DNA of 64,000 bases from Lapidilactobacillus mulanensis. Lineage in GTDB: Bacteria > Bacillota > Bacilli > Lactobacillales > Lactobacillaceae. The translations under genes were made by a program, and so were the position numbers. The DNA is taken from contig NZ_RHOW01000003.1 of assembly GCF_003946215.1 (NCBI RefSeq), forward strand, positions 32,679-96,678, written 5' to 3'. This document shows, piece by piece, positions 39,057 through 49,338 of this stretch; within the stretch, counting starts at the first letter, position 1, and each line of letters starts with the position of its first letter. The notes below the pieces were generated by a model that saw nothing but the letters and a program-made list of their open reading frames with translations, did no database searches and was not told the DNA's origin.

Positions 39057-39425
39057 CTAATCTAACTCGCCGATTACCTTAACGCCTTGTACAAATACGT
39101 TGACTGAGTTTGCTGCCATTCCCAGCATCGACTCAAGATTGTATTTAACTTTATCTTGAACATTGCGACAAATTTCTGAAATTTTAGTACCATAAGCAAT
39201 GATAATGTAGACGTCAACTGCCACGCCAGAATCTTCCTGGCGCACAACAACACCGCGCGAATAATGCTCGCGTCTCAAAATTTCATTCAAATTATCGCGA
39301 ATCTGATTCTTACTAGCCATTCCGACGATACCATAAATATCCGTTGCAGCACCACCGACAACTGTGGCAATGACATTATTAGCAATATCGATTTCGCCAA
39401 ACTTAGATCTAATTTTAACTGCCAT
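39057..39425 (-). CDS. yloU: Asp23/Gls24 family protein YloU
   Basis: A 122-aa Asp23-family protein: GEIDIANNVIATVVGGAATD, DIYGIVGMASKNQ, and VDVYIIIAYGTKISEICRNV. The family is linked to cell-envelope stress and fatty acid metabolism, with no known enzymatic activity. Conserved partner of fakA (yloU-yloV). Separated from rpmB by a terminator and a hairpin repeat. A second Asp23 protein is at 59162. Confidence 0.94.
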   Translation of the reverse strand: MAVKIRSKFGEIDIANNVIATVVGGAATDIYGIVGMASKNQIRDNLNEILRREHYSRGVVVRQEDSGVAVDVYIIIAYGTKISEICRNVQDKVKYNLESMLGMAANSVNVFVQGVKVIGELD

Positions 39426-39507
39426 GAGTGGCCTCCTATTAGCAATTTAATAACACAACTATACACCTAAATTTATTTTAGCATAGAAAAAAGAGATTTC
39501 AAAATAA

Positions 39508-39620
39508 GAGTGCGGAGCAACACGGGTTGAAATCTACGACTAAGATAACTAAAGCTGAAAATTGGCATTTTAATTTTTTGTTTTAGTTGCTTAGACGCTA
39601 GATTTCAGTGTTGCACAGCA
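39508..39620 (-). repeat. Full-length hairpin repeat upstream of yloU
   Basis: Plus-strand GCAACACGGGTTGAAATCTA..CTAAG pairs with CTTAG..TAGATTTCA..GTGTTGC. The left end GAGTGCGGA matches the copies at 783 and 60263. A second GAGTGCAGA at about 39631 looks like the start of a lost neighbouring unit. Confidence 0.8.
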
Positions 39621-39644
39621 CGTTTCAATCAGAGTGCAGAATCA

Positions 39645-39682
39645 CAAAAAAAGATCAACCACATAAATTGGCTGATCTTTTT
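39645..39682 (-). terminator. Intrinsic terminator after rpmB
   Basis: Minus-strand AAAGATCAGCCA, loop ATTTATG, TGGTTGATCTTTTTTT. Confidence 0.9.
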
Positions 39683-39705
39683 ACTGTTCAAAGTTGTTCA
39701 GATTA

Positions 39706-39891
39706 TTAGACACGGGTAACTTTACCTGATTTAAGTGCGCGAGCTGAAACCCAAACGCGCTTAGGCTTGCCGTCAACTAAAATACGAACCTTTTGAAGGT
39801 TTGGCTTCCAAGTACGGCGAGATGAGTTTAAAGCGTGTGAACGCTTGTTACCAAAACTTGTCTTACGTCCTGTAATAAAATCTTTAGCCAT
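39706..39891 (-). CDS. rpmB: 50S ribosomal protein L28
   Basis: 61-aa large-subunit protein: [20 protein letters not shown] then [16 protein letters not shown]. It has no CxxC zinc motif, so it is the zinc-free form. AGGAGG upstream of the ATG. Monocistronic, between thiN and yloU, as in Bacillus. Confidence 0.98.
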   Translation of the reverse strand: MAKDFITGRKTSFGNKRSHALNSSRRTWKPNLQKVRILVDGKPKRVWVSARALKSGKVTRV

Positions 39892-40011
39892 TTGTGAACC
39901 TCCTTTGGTTATGTTTTCTTAATAAATCTCACTGAATTAATTTATCATATATAACCACATTTTACAAGCCAAACTTAAAGTTTAATCTGCGTAAATCAAG
40001 AATTCTTTAAA

Positions 40012-40037
40012 AAAATAATCAATTCTAAGATTAGATC
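40012..40037 (-). terminator. Weak terminator after thiN
   Basis: Minus-strand TAATC-TTAGAAT-TGATTA followed by seven T's. The stem is only 5-6 bp, so confidence is limited. The rest of 39892-40055 holds the rpmB promoter region (a TTGGCT-17-TATGAT candidate), not a gene. Confidence 0.5.
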
Positions 40038-40055
40038 TCAAATTAATTAGGCTCG

Positions 40056-40730
40056 TTAGCAATGATTACAATGTTTGTCTCGACTTAAAATAACAGCCAC
40101 AATCCCACTCTCAAAACTAAAGTGTGCTGATTTACCGGGCAAAAATTCATTGCTTGACCAAGAAACTGGATAGGCTGCAGAAAAATTGCTCAGCAGATAC
40201 TTCACTTGCCATAAGTTTAAATTTCTGACAGCCGTCAAATTAACAAAAGCTAAATAACGATAGTCCTTCTGATAATCGAGTATATACTCCCCTGCGCCGT
40301 AAAAGTCGATTTGATTTTGCGTATCGATCAATCGAACTTGCCGAAGCCAAGATTGCATTTTCGGATCGGTCATCATAAATAAATTAACGAGCTCATGATC
40401 AAGACGACCACCAGTCGCGCCGAAAATATTGACCTGGGTCGCACCGAGATCGTTAAAAGCCGTTGCCACAGCCCACTGCGAATCGGTAAAATCTTTTTCG
40501 GCTTGCGCATAACGAACATCGCTGATCGTATTTTCGACCCGTAGCAGCTCTGAAGAATCCAACGAATCATAATCGCCCACCGCAATCTTCGGAACGATCT
40601 GTTGATCGAGCAAATAAATATTGCCATGATCAACGCCGATCCAGGTTTCATTTTGTCGTTGTTTCACTTCTGCCGAGGGAATTAAATCCACAGGACCACC
40701 TAATAACAAATTAACGACATGTTCACTCAT
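40056..40730 (-). CDS. thiN: Thiamine pyrophosphokinase
   Basis: Transfers pyrophosphate from ATP to thiamine, giving TPP. 224 aa with the TPK fold: NLLLGGPVDLIPS, IGVDHGNIYLLDQ, AVGDYDSLDSSE, AEKDFTDSQWAV, and IFGATGGRLDHELVNLFM, the Asp-rich active-site blocks. No thi biosynthetic genes nearby, so it probably acts on salvaged thiamine. 9 bp downstream of rsgA; rpe, often between them, is absent. Confidence 0.93.
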   Translation of the reverse strand: MSEHVVNLLLGGPVDLIPSAEVKQRQNETWIGVDHGNIYLLDQQIVPKIAVGDYDSLDSSELLRVENTISDVRYAQAEKDFTDSQWAVATAFNDLGATQVNIFGATGGRLDHELVNLFMMTDPKMQSWLRQVRLIDTQNQIDFYGAGEYILDYQKDYRYLAFVNLTAVRNLNLWQVKYLLSNFSAAYPVSWSSNEFLPGKSAHFSFESGIVAVILSRDKHCNHC

Positions 40731-40739
40731 TAGCCTGCC

Positions 40740-41624
40740 TCAATTCTGCTTTGAAGATTTACGATAAGTTGGTCGCAGATGACTCAACTCTTGGTGTAAT
40801 TGCAAATAATTATCATAGCGAAATTGTGCGATCTCACCGGTTTCAACTGCTTGTTTAACGGCACAATCCGGTTCTTGAATGTGTTGACAACCGCGGAACC
40901 GACAACCAGTACCAATTTTTGCAAACTCTAAAAAATATTGGGTCAGGTCAGTGGGCTCAATTTCACTGAGATCTAGGGAAGAAAATCCAGGCGTATCCGC
41001 AATCAGGCCATTATGACCGAATGGATATAAGGTCACCGTTCGTGTGGTGTGCTTTCCTCGATTCAAGCTCGAAGAAATCTCCGCCGTTTCCAACTTTAAA
41101 TCTGGCAACAAGCGATTCAATAACGTGGATTTACCCGCACCAGACTGTCCCATCACGATCAAGATTTTGTTTGCTGCCAACGTTTCTAATTGGCTCTGAC
41201 TCTCAGCATCGTTTTGGCAAACCGTGTAACCGATCCGTTCGTATGCCAGCAAGACTTGCTGAATTTCAGTTCGTTGCGTTGCCGACAATAAATCGCCCTT
41301 GCTCATGTAAATAACCGCGTCGATTTGATTAGCTGCTAAATATGCCAGATAACGATCCAATAAATTCGTTGAAAAATCCGGTTCAACGGCACTCATCACC
41401 ACTATAGCAACGTCTAAGTTTGCAACCGGTGGCCGTACCAACGAATTTTTACGCGGCTTTACGGCCAGCAAATAAGCATCCTCAAAATCAACGAGATCGC
41501 CAACAATCGGTTTGATTTTTTGCTTGCGAAAATTTCCCCGTGCTCGTGTCCGAATAATTGAACCATCATCAAGCTGTACATCATAGAAGCCACTGATCGA
41601 TTTAATTATTTTACCTGATTGCAT
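40740..41624 (-). CDS. rsgA: Ribosome small subunit-dependent GTPase RsgA
   Basis: Late 30S assembly checkpoint GTPase. 294 aa from ATG 41622-41624 (GGGGA upstream): OB-fold (about 1-65), circularly permuted GTPase with YMSKGDLLS (G4), GQSGAGKSTLLNRL (G1), DTPGFSS (G3), and a C-terminal zinc knuckle C-RFRGCQHIQEPDCAV. A longer frame overlapping prkC is rejected. Same operon as the kinase/phosphatase, as in Bacillus (cpgA). Confidence 0.96.
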   Translation of the reverse strand: MQSGKIIKSISGFYDVQLDDGSIIRTRARGNFRKQKIKPIVGDLVDFEDAYLLAVKPRKNSLVRPPVANLDVAIVVMSAVEPDFSTNLLDRYLAYLAANQIDAVIYMSKGDLLSATQRTEIQQVLLAYERIGYTVCQNDAESQSQLETLAANKILIVMGQSGAGKSTLLNRLLPDLKLETAEISSSLNRGKHTTRTVTLYPFGHNGLIADTPGFSSLDLSEIEPTDLTQYFLEFAKIGTGCRFRGCQHIQEPDCAVKQAVETGEIAQFRYDNYLQLHQELSHLRPTYRKSSKQN

Positions 41625-41640
41625 AACTTCCCCACATTCA

Positions 41641-43821
41641 TCATTTAGATACACTCTCTTGAGCGATTTGCGTCCCATCACGAACGATTCGATATTGCGC
41701 AGTCGAATCTCCCTTGACTGTAAAATTCAATGTTAGATCAGTGTCTTTACTGATTTCTAACGTCCGATACAGACTGTTGAGATTGTTTTTGTCATCCCCA
41801 ATATAAACTTGGATCGTATTAGGTGTCGAAGAACTCACGCTTGAACTGGAAGAACTTGTTGCGACCTGATAAGGAATCGTGATCGTCTTTGAAAATGTTG
41901 TTTCTTTATTCGGATCTTTTCCCTTAGACACCGTTATCGTCAACGTTGCATCTGGCTCGATACTCGTTCCAGCGGCCGGACTTTGTGACATGACCAAACC
42001 ACTCGCGATATCATCGGAATAATCTGTCTCAACGAATAGCTTCAAGTTATTTTCAGCTGCATAAGTTTTGGCTTTATCCTGCGTATAACCGCCCGCAACT
42101 AGATCAGCCAGTGTGACGTTGGGTTTCCCAGTACTAACCGTTAATTTGATGGTTGTTTCAGCTGCGACAACTTCGGTGCCAGCGGGCAAGCTTTGTGCAA
42201 TAATATTTCCTGCGTCAACCGTGTTTGAAGTTGCTTCTTCTTTTGTAACGGTCAAACCTTTATTTTCCAAGCTAGTTTGAACGGTCTCATAATCATCATT
42301 GACATAGTCTTCCAGTGTCAGCGTTGGTAAACCAGTGCTAACAGTCAACGTGATTGTTGTTTCTTTAGGCACCACTTTTTTACCCTTGGCAATACTTTGC
42401 TTGATAATTTCGCCTGCAGAAATTGTCGTGGACGATTTTTCTTTACGTTTGACAATAAACCCGAGTTTGCCTAAAGTTTTGGCAACTGTGTCGTAGCTTT
42501 TCTTGCGATAATTACCGAGTGTATAGGTTTGGGCACCTTCACTGATCACAAGTCCTACTTTAGAACCGTTCTTCACTGAACTACTTTTAGCCGGCAAGCT
42601 GCGGATCACTAAATCCTTTGCTACCTTATCGCTGTATTCATACTGCAATTTACCAAGTTCCAAATCATTTTTGTCCAAAGCTGTTTTAGCTTCACTTTGC
42701 GACATTCCTGCCATATCAGGCACGTCAACATCACGGTTAGTGACGATCAATGCAACAAATATACCAATGACAACTAACAACAAAACACCAATGCCAACAA
42801 TTAACGGCCAGCGAATTTTCTTTTTTTGCTTAGGTAATTTAGCAGGCTTTTTTGTTGGTGAATCGCTTGATGGTGTTACTTGTTCTTTTGCAGAAAAATC
42901 AGCCGGTATTTGCTCATCGAGATGACTCGGCATGATTTTGGTCTCACCTAATAAATCTTGATCGACTACTGGTATAAATTTTGGTTCATTAGCTCGTTCT
43001 GGATCCAGACAGGTTTTCAAATCAGCCGACATCTCGTTTGCCGATTGATACCGTTGCTTGGGATCCTTCGCAGTCGCTCTTAAGACGACATTTTCTAATG
43101 CTTGCGGAATATCCGGGTTCACGTTACGAATCGACGGAATATCATCGTGGAAATGTTTGAGCGCAATCGTGACGGCTGAGTCTCCCGCGAAAGGAACCTT
43201 ACCAATCAGTAACTCGTAGAGAATAATACCTAATGCATAAATATCAGATTGTGGTGTCGGCAAACTACCGCGTGCCTGTTCAGGTGAAATATAGTGTACA
43301 GAGCCAAGCATGGAATTCGTTTGTGTAACCGACTCATCACTGAGCGCGACAGCAATCCCAAAATCAACAATTTTACTTTGACCATCTTTCGTGATCAAAA
43401 TATTCTGCGGTTTTAAATCGCGATGTATAATTCCTCTGCTATGCGCCAATTGCACCGCCGAGAGGATCTGAGTCATGATCGAAATCACTTTAGTTAAGGG
43501 AAACGGAAACTTTTTTTCAATGTAAGTCTTTAAATTGCTGCCATCAATATATTCCATGACAATATACTGGATGCCACCATCCTCGCCCACATCGTAAACA
43601 CTCACAATGTTGGGATGTGACAATTCACTAGTTGCTTTAGCTTCCCGCTGAAATCTTCGAATCGTCGCTTGATCATGTTGCAGATCCATTCGTAAAACTT
43701 TAACGGCGACTTCACGATGGAGAATGGTATCTTCGGCCACATAAACATTAGCCATACCACCCTCGCCTAATGTATCAAGGATTTCATAGCGGCCAGAAAC
43801 TAAGTAGCCGCGTTCCATCAT
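41641..43821 (-). CDS. prkC: PASTA-domain serine/threonine protein kinase
   Basis: Membrane kinase sensing cell wall fragments. 726 aa: kinase domain (about 1-275) with GEGGMANVYVAED (glycine loop), VAVKVL Lys, HRDLKPQNI and DFGIA; basic linker; one membrane helix (about 337-360); four PASTA repeats (about 365-640), each closing with a variant of LTVSTG/VISEG; and a Ser-rich stretch plus a small C-terminal domain. The ATG overlaps the phosphatase stop as ATGA. Confidence 0.96.
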   Translation of the reverse strand: MMERGYLVSGRYEILDTLGEGGMANVYVAEDTILHREVAVKVLRMDLQHDQATIRRFQREAKATSELSHPNIVSVYDVGEDGGIQYIVMEYIDGSNLKTYIEKKFPFPLTKVISIMTQILSAVQLAHSRGIIHRDLKPQNILITKDGQSKIVDFGIAVALSDESVTQTNSMLGSVHYISPEQARGSLPTPQSDIYALGIILYELLIGKVPFAGDSAVTIALKHFHDDIPSIRNVNPDIPQALENVVLRATAKDPKQRYQSANEMSADLKTCLDPERANEPKFIPVVDQDLLGETKIMPSHLDEQIPADFSAKEQVTPSSDSPTKKPAKLPKQKKKIRWPLIVGIGVLLLVVIGIFVALIVTNRDVDVPDMAGMSQSEAKTALDKNDLELGKLQYEYSDKVAKDLVIRSLPAKSSSVKNGSKVGLVISEGAQTYTLGNYRKKSYDTVAKTLGKLGFIVKRKEKSSTTISAGEIIKQSIAKGKKVVPKETTITLTVSTGLPTLTLEDYVNDDYETVQTSLENKGLTVTKEEATSNTVDAGNIIAQSLPAGTEVVAAETTIKLTVSTGKPNVTLADLVAGGYTQDKAKTYAAENNLKLFVETDYSDDIASGLVMSQSPAAGTSIEPDATLTITVSKGKDPNKETTFSKTITIPYQVATSSSSSSVSSSTPNTIQVYIGDDKNNLNSLYRTLEISKDTDLTLNFTVKGDSTAQYRIVRDGTQIAQESVSK

Positions 43822-44576
43822 TGATCATCTACCTCCGTTGATTGTTTACCAGGTTGCAGTAATAACACACTGATATTATCACGACCACCATTTGCATTTG
43901 CCTGTACGATCAAACGTTGAGCGCGTTCTTTTAGAGAAACGCCCTCTGTATTTAAAATTTCTTGAATGGCATCATCGGTCAGCATATTTGTTAATCCGTC
44001 ACTGCAAAGCAAGAAAAGATCCTCTTGATGCCAAACGTCATTACTAGAATCAGGTTGCACATCCTTTGAGACACCTAAAGTTCTTGTGATGACATTCTTT
44101 TGCGGATGGCTACGTGCTTCTTCTGGGCTGATTTTACCGTATTTAACTAACTCATTGACCAACGAATGATCCTCAGTGATCTGCTGCAATTCACCGTGGC
44201 GCAGTAAATAACCACGACTGTCACCAATATTAGTGACTAAGTAACGGTTACCACTGATCATGAGTGCAACAAATGTCGTTCCCATCCCAGTTAAATCAGA
44301 AAACTTGCTTGAGACATCGATAATACGATTGTTCTCATACGTTAATTCTTTTAATAACCAGTCATTAAGATCAAAGGCAGTCGAAATATCTGTCTCCTTA
44401 AAATCATGACCAATTTGAGAAACAGCCATCTCGGAAGCAACATCGCCGCCTAAATGACCACCCATACCATCAGCAACAACTGCAAATACAACGTCGGCCT
44501 GATTCTTGAAAGCCGCCACATAATCTTGATTATTCGCGCGTCGTTTACCAATGTCCGTTAAATATACAATATCCAT
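43818..44576 (-). CDS. stp: PP2C-type protein phosphatase (Stp/PrpC)
   Basis: Reverses PrkC phosphorylation. 252 aa with the metal-dependent PP2C motifs: RRANNQDYVAA, VVADGMGGHLGGDVAS, NIGDSRGYLLR, LLCSDGLTNMLTDDAI and GGRDNISVLLL, with the metal-binding Asp residues intact. Overlaps prkC by 4 bp, so kinase and phosphatase are translationally coupled. Confidence 0.97.
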   Translation of the reverse strand: MDIVYLTDIGKRRANNQDYVAAFKNQADVVFAVVADGMGGHLGGDVASEMAVSQIGHDFKETDISTAFDLNDWLLKELTYENNRIIDVSSKFSDLTGMGTTFVALMISGNRYLVTNIGDSRGYLLRHGELQQITEDHSLVNELVKYGKISPEEARSHPQKNVITRTLGVSKDVQPDSSNDVWHQEDLFLLCSDGLTNMLTDDAIQEILNTEGVSLKERAQRLIVQANANGGRDNISVLLLQPGKQSTEVDDQ

Positions 44577-44589
44577 AATTTTGCACCAC

Positions 44590-45933
44590 TCAGTTTATTC
44601 GTTTTAAACAAGCTATGAAGAAACCATCTGTCTGATAATCATCCATTAATAATTGAAATAGTTTTTGATCGCCAGTCCAATTAATTTCTTCGGCGGCTTG
44701 AACTTTAATTAACTCAAAGTTTGGATGTAGTTGCAAGAATTTTTCAACCACGTCTTGATTCTCGGCCGATAAAATAGTGCAAGTACTATAAACAACTAAG
44801 CCATTGACTTTAATTTTACTTGCCATTGCGGATAAAATATCCAATTGAATTTTAGGTAAATTAGCAATCTCTTGCTCTTGTTTGGCATAACGTATTTCTG
44901 GCTTGCGCCGCATTAATCCCAAACCAGAACAAGGAGCATCCACTAAAATACGATCAAAATAGTCGTCTTTAAATTCTTTGTCTACCAGTCGCGCATCCAA
45001 CGCCTTGGTCACAACTCGATCAGCAACACCCATCCGCTGAGCGTTATCAGCCACTAAATTCAGTTTATTCTGATGAATGTCTAAGGCAATGACACGCCCA
45101 CCAGAATGAGCTTCCAAATAACTGGCAATGTGTGTTGTTTTACCACCGGGTGCTGAACAAGCGTCCAAAACTTGGTAACCAGGTTTAAGCTGCAGACTTG
45201 GTGCGACCAACATTGAGCTCTCATCTTGAACGGTCAATTCACCCTGTTGGAACTGGGTCTGTTGCGCAAAATTGCCGCCTTCAGCGGTAATCCCAAATGG
45301 ACTTAACTGACTAGGCTTCAAATCGGGTAACTCATCACCTAGCTCAGCTAACAAATCTTCCCGAGAAATCTTCTCGGTATTTACACGCGCCGCTGCACGT
45401 GGAGGCTGATTAACTTGTTCGAGCATTGACTCACAGCGTTCAAACCCATATTGAGCAACCAAACGGTGTGTCAACCAAAGCGGCATACTGTGCGTAATGC
45501 TCAACCGTTGCTCATCGTCTTGAATCAGTTGATAATCCTGTTCACCATTGCGTTGAACATGGCGTAAAACAGCATTGACCAGTTTTGTATAGCGACCATG
45601 GTCACGTGTCTTGGCAATTTCATTGGCTTCATTCAAGATCGCGTGCGCTGGTACCTTATCAAGGAAGAACATCTGGTAAAGCGATACGCGTAATAAAACC
45701 TTGATCCACAAAGGGAGATCTTCTGGGTGCTTCACAAATGCTTTCCAATTATAATCCAAGCGCAATTGCCACTGAATCGTGCCGTAAACCAGTCGAGTCA
45801 CTAAATGACGATCAACTTCTGACAAGTCTTCACTTTGCAATAAATGATTTAAACTTAAATTGGCATAACGATGTTGTTTTTCGATGCCTTCTAGTAAGGT
45901 AACTGTTAAATATCGTGCTGATTTTTTTCGCAT
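44590..45933 (-). CDS. rsmB: 16S rRNA (cytosine-C5)-methyltransferase RsmB
   Basis: Makes m5C967 of 16S rRNA. 447 aa: N-terminal NusB-like domain (about 1-140) and a C-terminal SAM domain with VLDACSAPGGKTTHIA, ALDIHQNKL, VDAPCSGLGLMRRKPEIR (catalytic PC) and YSTCT (second Cys). Overlaps fmt by one base (TAATG). Confidence 0.96.
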   Translation of the reverse strand: MRKKSARYLTVTLLEGIEKQHRYANLSLNHLLQSEDLSEVDRHLVTRLVYGTIQWQLRLDYNWKAFVKHPEDLPLWIKVLLRVSLYQMFFLDKVPAHAILNEANEIAKTRDHGRYTKLVNAVLRHVQRNGEQDYQLIQDDEQRLSITHSMPLWLTHRLVAQYGFERCESMLEQVNQPPRAAARVNTEKISREDLLAELGDELPDLKPSQLSPFGITAEGGNFAQQTQFQQGELTVQDESSMLVAPSLQLKPGYQVLDACSAPGGKTTHIASYLEAHSGGRVIALDIHQNKLNLVADNAQRMGVADRVVTKALDARLVDKEFKDDYFDRILVDAPCSGLGLMRRKPEIRYAKQEQEIANLPKIQLDILSAMASKIKVNGLVVYSTCTILSAENQDVVEKFLQLHPNFELIKVQAAEEINWTGDQKLFQLLMDDYQTDGFFIACLKRIN

Positions 45934-46883
45934 TAAGCTTCAACCACCATTTGACCAGCGACTAATTCGCGGCCATTCCCATTCATAAAATCACTAACTG
46001 AAACTTTATTTTTACCTGACAGTTGTAAACTATCGATGGCCCAAACTGAACCCGAGCCTGCAGCCAACCATAAATTCTTTTTGTCAGCTTTGACAACGTG
46101 TCCTGGCTCCAAACTCGTCGACAGGTCTGCTGGATGACTCGCCCAAATCTTGACGCGCTGATCATCTATAACTAAATAGGCAACTGGATCTGGATTCAAC
46201 GCCCGAACTTTATTCGTTAATTGTAAGGCGGTTAAATTCAGATCAAGTTTTTCTTCTTCGGCAGCAATATTAGGTGCAATCGTGACCTTGTCTGGATCTT
46301 GAGGCACTTTCACCATTGAACCAGCAATAATTTTTGGCAAGGTTTCTAGTAATAAATCACGGCCGGCCAAACTTAATTTAGCAAAAACATCTGCACTCGT
46401 GTCTGTTGGTGTGATCGGTACCTTGACTTGACTGAACATATCGCCGGCATCCATCTTGGCAACCATTTCCATGATAGTTACACCAGTTTCGGTGTCACCA
46501 TTCATGATTGCGCGCTGAATCGGCGCACCACCACGATATTGTGGCAGGAGCGAGCCATGTACATTGATCGGCATAATTTTTGCTGCCGCCAATAATGACT
46601 TCGGTAAGAATTGACCAAAGGCAGCCGTTACGATCAAATCTGGTGTCATTGCAATTAACTGCGCCAATTCGTCGCTCTTCGTTAATTTTGCAGGTTGATA
46701 GATGGGCAAGCTTAACTGCTGTGCCGCAACTTTTACTGGAGATGCGGTTAGAACTTGTTTGCGCCCGATCGGTTTATCTGGTTGGGTCACAACTGCTAAA
46801 ACTTGATAGTCGGCATTACTTACTAATGCTTGTAATATTGGAACAGCAAACTCGGGGGTACCCATAAATAGGATTGTTGTCAT
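45933..46883 (-). CDS. fmt: Methionyl-tRNA formyltransferase
   Basis: Formylates initiator Met-tRNA using 10-formyl-THF. 316 aa: LFMGTPEFAVPIL, SLLPQYRGGAPIQRAI (catalytic Asn-His-Asp triad region; NVHGSLLPQYRGGAP) and a C-terminal OB-like domain. def, often adjacent, is missing between priA and fmt. FolD (57758) supplies 10-formyl-THF. Confidence 0.97.
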   Translation of the reverse strand: MTTILFMGTPEFAVPILQALVSNADYQVLAVVTQPDKPIGRKQVLTASPVKVAAQQLSLPIYQPAKLTKSDELAQLIAMTPDLIVTAAFGQFLPKSLLAAAKIMPINVHGSLLPQYRGGAPIQRAIMNGDTETGVTIMEMVAKMDAGDMFSQVKVPITPTDTSADVFAKLSLAGRDLLLETLPKIIAGSMVKVPQDPDKVTIAPNIAAEEEKLDLNLTALQLTNKVRALNPDPVAYLVIDDQRVKIWASHPADLSTSLEPGHVVKADKKNLWLAAGSGSVWAIDSLQLSGKNKVSVSDFMNGNGRELVAGQMVVEA

Positions 46884-46903
46884 TGTTGAGCTCCTTAATC
46901 GAA

Positions 46904-49315
46904 TTACATAAACTGTAGTGGTTCGCGATCAATGCGTAGTTGAAAACCTTGACTACTTTTTCCTTGCATCTTCATTATAAGTGTCTGCAACGCTGCTAGC
47001 AAACGTGGTTCGTTTTTATACTTGATGATCAATTGATAATAATATTGATTGTTGACCCGCGTGATCATTCTTGGCGTTGGTCCTAAAACGATTGCTTCGG
47101 GAGATAATTGAGGTTGGAGCCAGCGCTGGATTTGGTAAACTTTTTTGACTGCCTGATCTTCTTGGCGATGATTGACCGAAATCAAGATCGTATAAAAATA
47201 TGGTGGATAGCCACCTTGATGACGTAGGCGCATCTCTTGTTGATAAAAGGTTTCGTAATCCTGCCGAGCTGCCAATTGAATCGCGTAATTATCAGGGTTA
47301 AAAGTTTGAATATAAACCTCGCCCAGTTTTTCGGCACGTCCTGCACGACCACTGACCTGTGTCAACAATTGAAAAGTTCGTTCACTCGCGCGAAAGTCCG
47401 GCAAGCTCAACGAAGTGTCTGCGTTAATCACTCCGACTAAAGTAACGTCAGGAAAATCAAGACCCTTAGCAATCATTTGCGTGCCTAATAAAATATCGGC
47501 TTCGTGACGACCAAATTTAGAAATGATCTGTTGATGACCACCCTTGTGAGAAGTGGTATCAACATCCATTCTTAATATACGCGCTTCTGGGAAAATTTCC
47601 TGAATTTCTTGTTCAACTTTTTGAGTCCCTGCCCCATAATCACGAATATTATGACTGTGACAGGCTGGACATTCGTTTGGGATAGGCTCTTGATGTCCAC
47701 AATAATGACACTTTAAGGCGTGGATGTCTCGATGCAATGTTAACGAAATATCACAATTAGGGCACTTGATTACATTACCGCAATCGCGACACATCACGAA
47801 GTTGGCATAACCGCGTCGATTTAACAATAAGACACTTTGTTCATGTTTGTCCAAACGTTGCTTGACTTCTTCGATTAATTTCAACGATAGATCAGTCTTG
47901 CCGGAAACTTTTTTAGCTTGGCGCATATCGACAATATTGACCGTGGGCATTTGAATATCATTAGGTCGTTTAGTCAAACGCAACAGTTGATAACGGCCCT
48001 TCTGTGCTCGCGCACGCGATTCTAGCGACGGCGTGGCACTTCCTAATACCACTGGGCAATGATACGTCTCCGCACGCTTCTGAATCACATCACGGGCATG
48101 ATAACGTGGCATATCATCTTGCTTATAGCTACCTTCATGTTCTTCATCCATGATCATAATGCCAATATTGGTCAGCGGCGCGAATGCAGCCGAGCGTGCG
48201 CCGACAACAACCGTCGCTTCACCACGCTCGATCCGCCGCCATTCATCATAACGCTCGCCAACAGAGAGCCCACTATGTAGCACGGCAACCTTACCAGGGA
48301 AACGACTTTGAACACGTTCGACCATTTGTGGTGTCAATGAAATTTCTGGAACCAACATCAACGCTGTCTTACCAAGATGTAAGGCATAAGCCATCGCATC
48401 TAAATAAACTTCGGTCTTACCGCTTCCAGTCACACCCTCTAACAAGAAAGTTTGATTTTGTTTTTGTTGAATGGCACCGATAATCGCATCATAAGCAGCT
48501 TGCTGTTCATCAGTCAAGACTTGTTTGGGTGCAATCACCGAGCCTGATTCAGGTTGGCGGTAAATTTCAACACTTTCGGACTTTAACCAACCTTTTTTGA
48601 CGGCGTTATTTAAAGTTGCCGTACTTAACTCTGGTAATTTGGTGACCCAACTATGCAGATTGCCGCTGAAACTCGGCGAAACACTGAGAAAAGTCAATAA
48701 CTGGATTTGCTGAACCGCATTCGCTCGTGCATGTCCACGAAGTTGCTCATATTCTGCAGATTTCAAAATACCAGTATAATTTTTCTCTTGTTTAATCTTC
48801 GTGCGTTGAGAAATCTGATACTCAATTCTTAATTGCTGGGCACGCTCTAGTCGCTTGATTTCTGCTAGCAATGAAGGCTCAATTTTATCGGGGATCAGAC
48901 CGCTGTCATCGCTATCTAGCAACGTATTTAACGGATCGTCTGTTGCTAATGGCGTATTCAAGTAAAAGCGGCGTTGATAATTAGCTCGTAGTGCGCTCGG
49001 CAACATTGTCTGCAAACAACTGATCAGAAACGAGAACGTATCGGTTGCTAGCCAATCAGCCAATGACAACATTTCCGAATTCAAGACAGGATCAAGATCT
49101 AAAATTTGCGCAATCGGTTTTAACTTGCCAGAAAATTCAGAATGATCTACCGTATGCCAAATAAATCCCTGTCGTAAATGTCCCGCGCATCCAAAAGGAA
49201 CCAAGACGCGCACGCCAGGGATGGCAATATCTTCTAACTCTTGCGGAATTTCATAATCAAAAGGGCGATTTGTTTGCTGAGCAGGAATATCAATGATTAC
49301 CTGTGCAACTGTCAT
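46904..49315 (-). CDS. priA: Primosomal protein N' (replication restart helicase PriA)
   Basis: Reloads the replisome at stalled forks. 803 aa: N-terminal DNA-binding domain, helicase motif I LLEGVTGSGKTEVYLDA, DEEH box IMDEEHEGSYKQDD, ATPSLES, an eight-cysteine zinc region (CRDCGNVIKCPNCD...CHYCG...CPAC), and the GTQMIAKGLDFPDV and QVSGRAGR motifs. ATG start. Between coaBC and fmt. Confidence 0.97.
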   Translation of the reverse strand: MTVAQVIIDIPAQQTNRPFDYEIPQELEDIAIPGVRVLVPFGCAGHLRQGFIWHTVDHSEFSGKLKPIAQILDLDPVLNSEMLSLADWLATDTFSFLISCLQTMLPSALRANYQRRFYLNTPLATDDPLNTLLDSDDSGLIPDKIEPSLLAEIKRLERAQQLRIEYQISQRTKIKQEKNYTGILKSAEYEQLRGHARANAVQQIQLLTFLSVSPSFSGNLHSWVTKLPELSTATLNNAVKKGWLKSESVEIYRQPESGSVIAPKQVLTDEQQAAYDAIIGAIQQKQNQTFLLEGVTGSGKTEVYLDAMAYALHLGKTALMLVPEISLTPQMVERVQSRFPGKVAVLHSGLSVGERYDEWRRIERGEATVVVGARSAAFAPLTNIGIMIMDEEHEGSYKQDDMPRYHARDVIQKRAETYHCPVVLGSATPSLESRARAQKGRYQLLRLTKRPNDIQMPTVNIVDMRQAKKVSGKTDLSLKLIEEVKQRLDKHEQSVLLLNRRGYANFVMCRDCGNVIKCPNCDISLTLHRDIHALKCHYCGHQEPIPNECPACHSHNIRDYGAGTQKVEQEIQEIFPEARILRMDVDTTSHKGGHQQIISKFGRHEADILLGTQMIAKGLDFPDVTLVGVINADTSLSLPDFRASERTFQLLTQVSGRAGRAEKLGEVYIQTFNPDNYAIQLAARQDYETFYQQEMRLRHQGGYPPYFYTILISVNHRQEDQAVKKVYQIQRWLQPQLSPEAIVLGPTPRMITRVNNQYYYQLIIKYKNEPRLLAALQTLIMKMQGKSSQGFQLRIDREPLQFM

Positions 49316-49338
49316 ATAAACCCTCCAAACTTATTTAT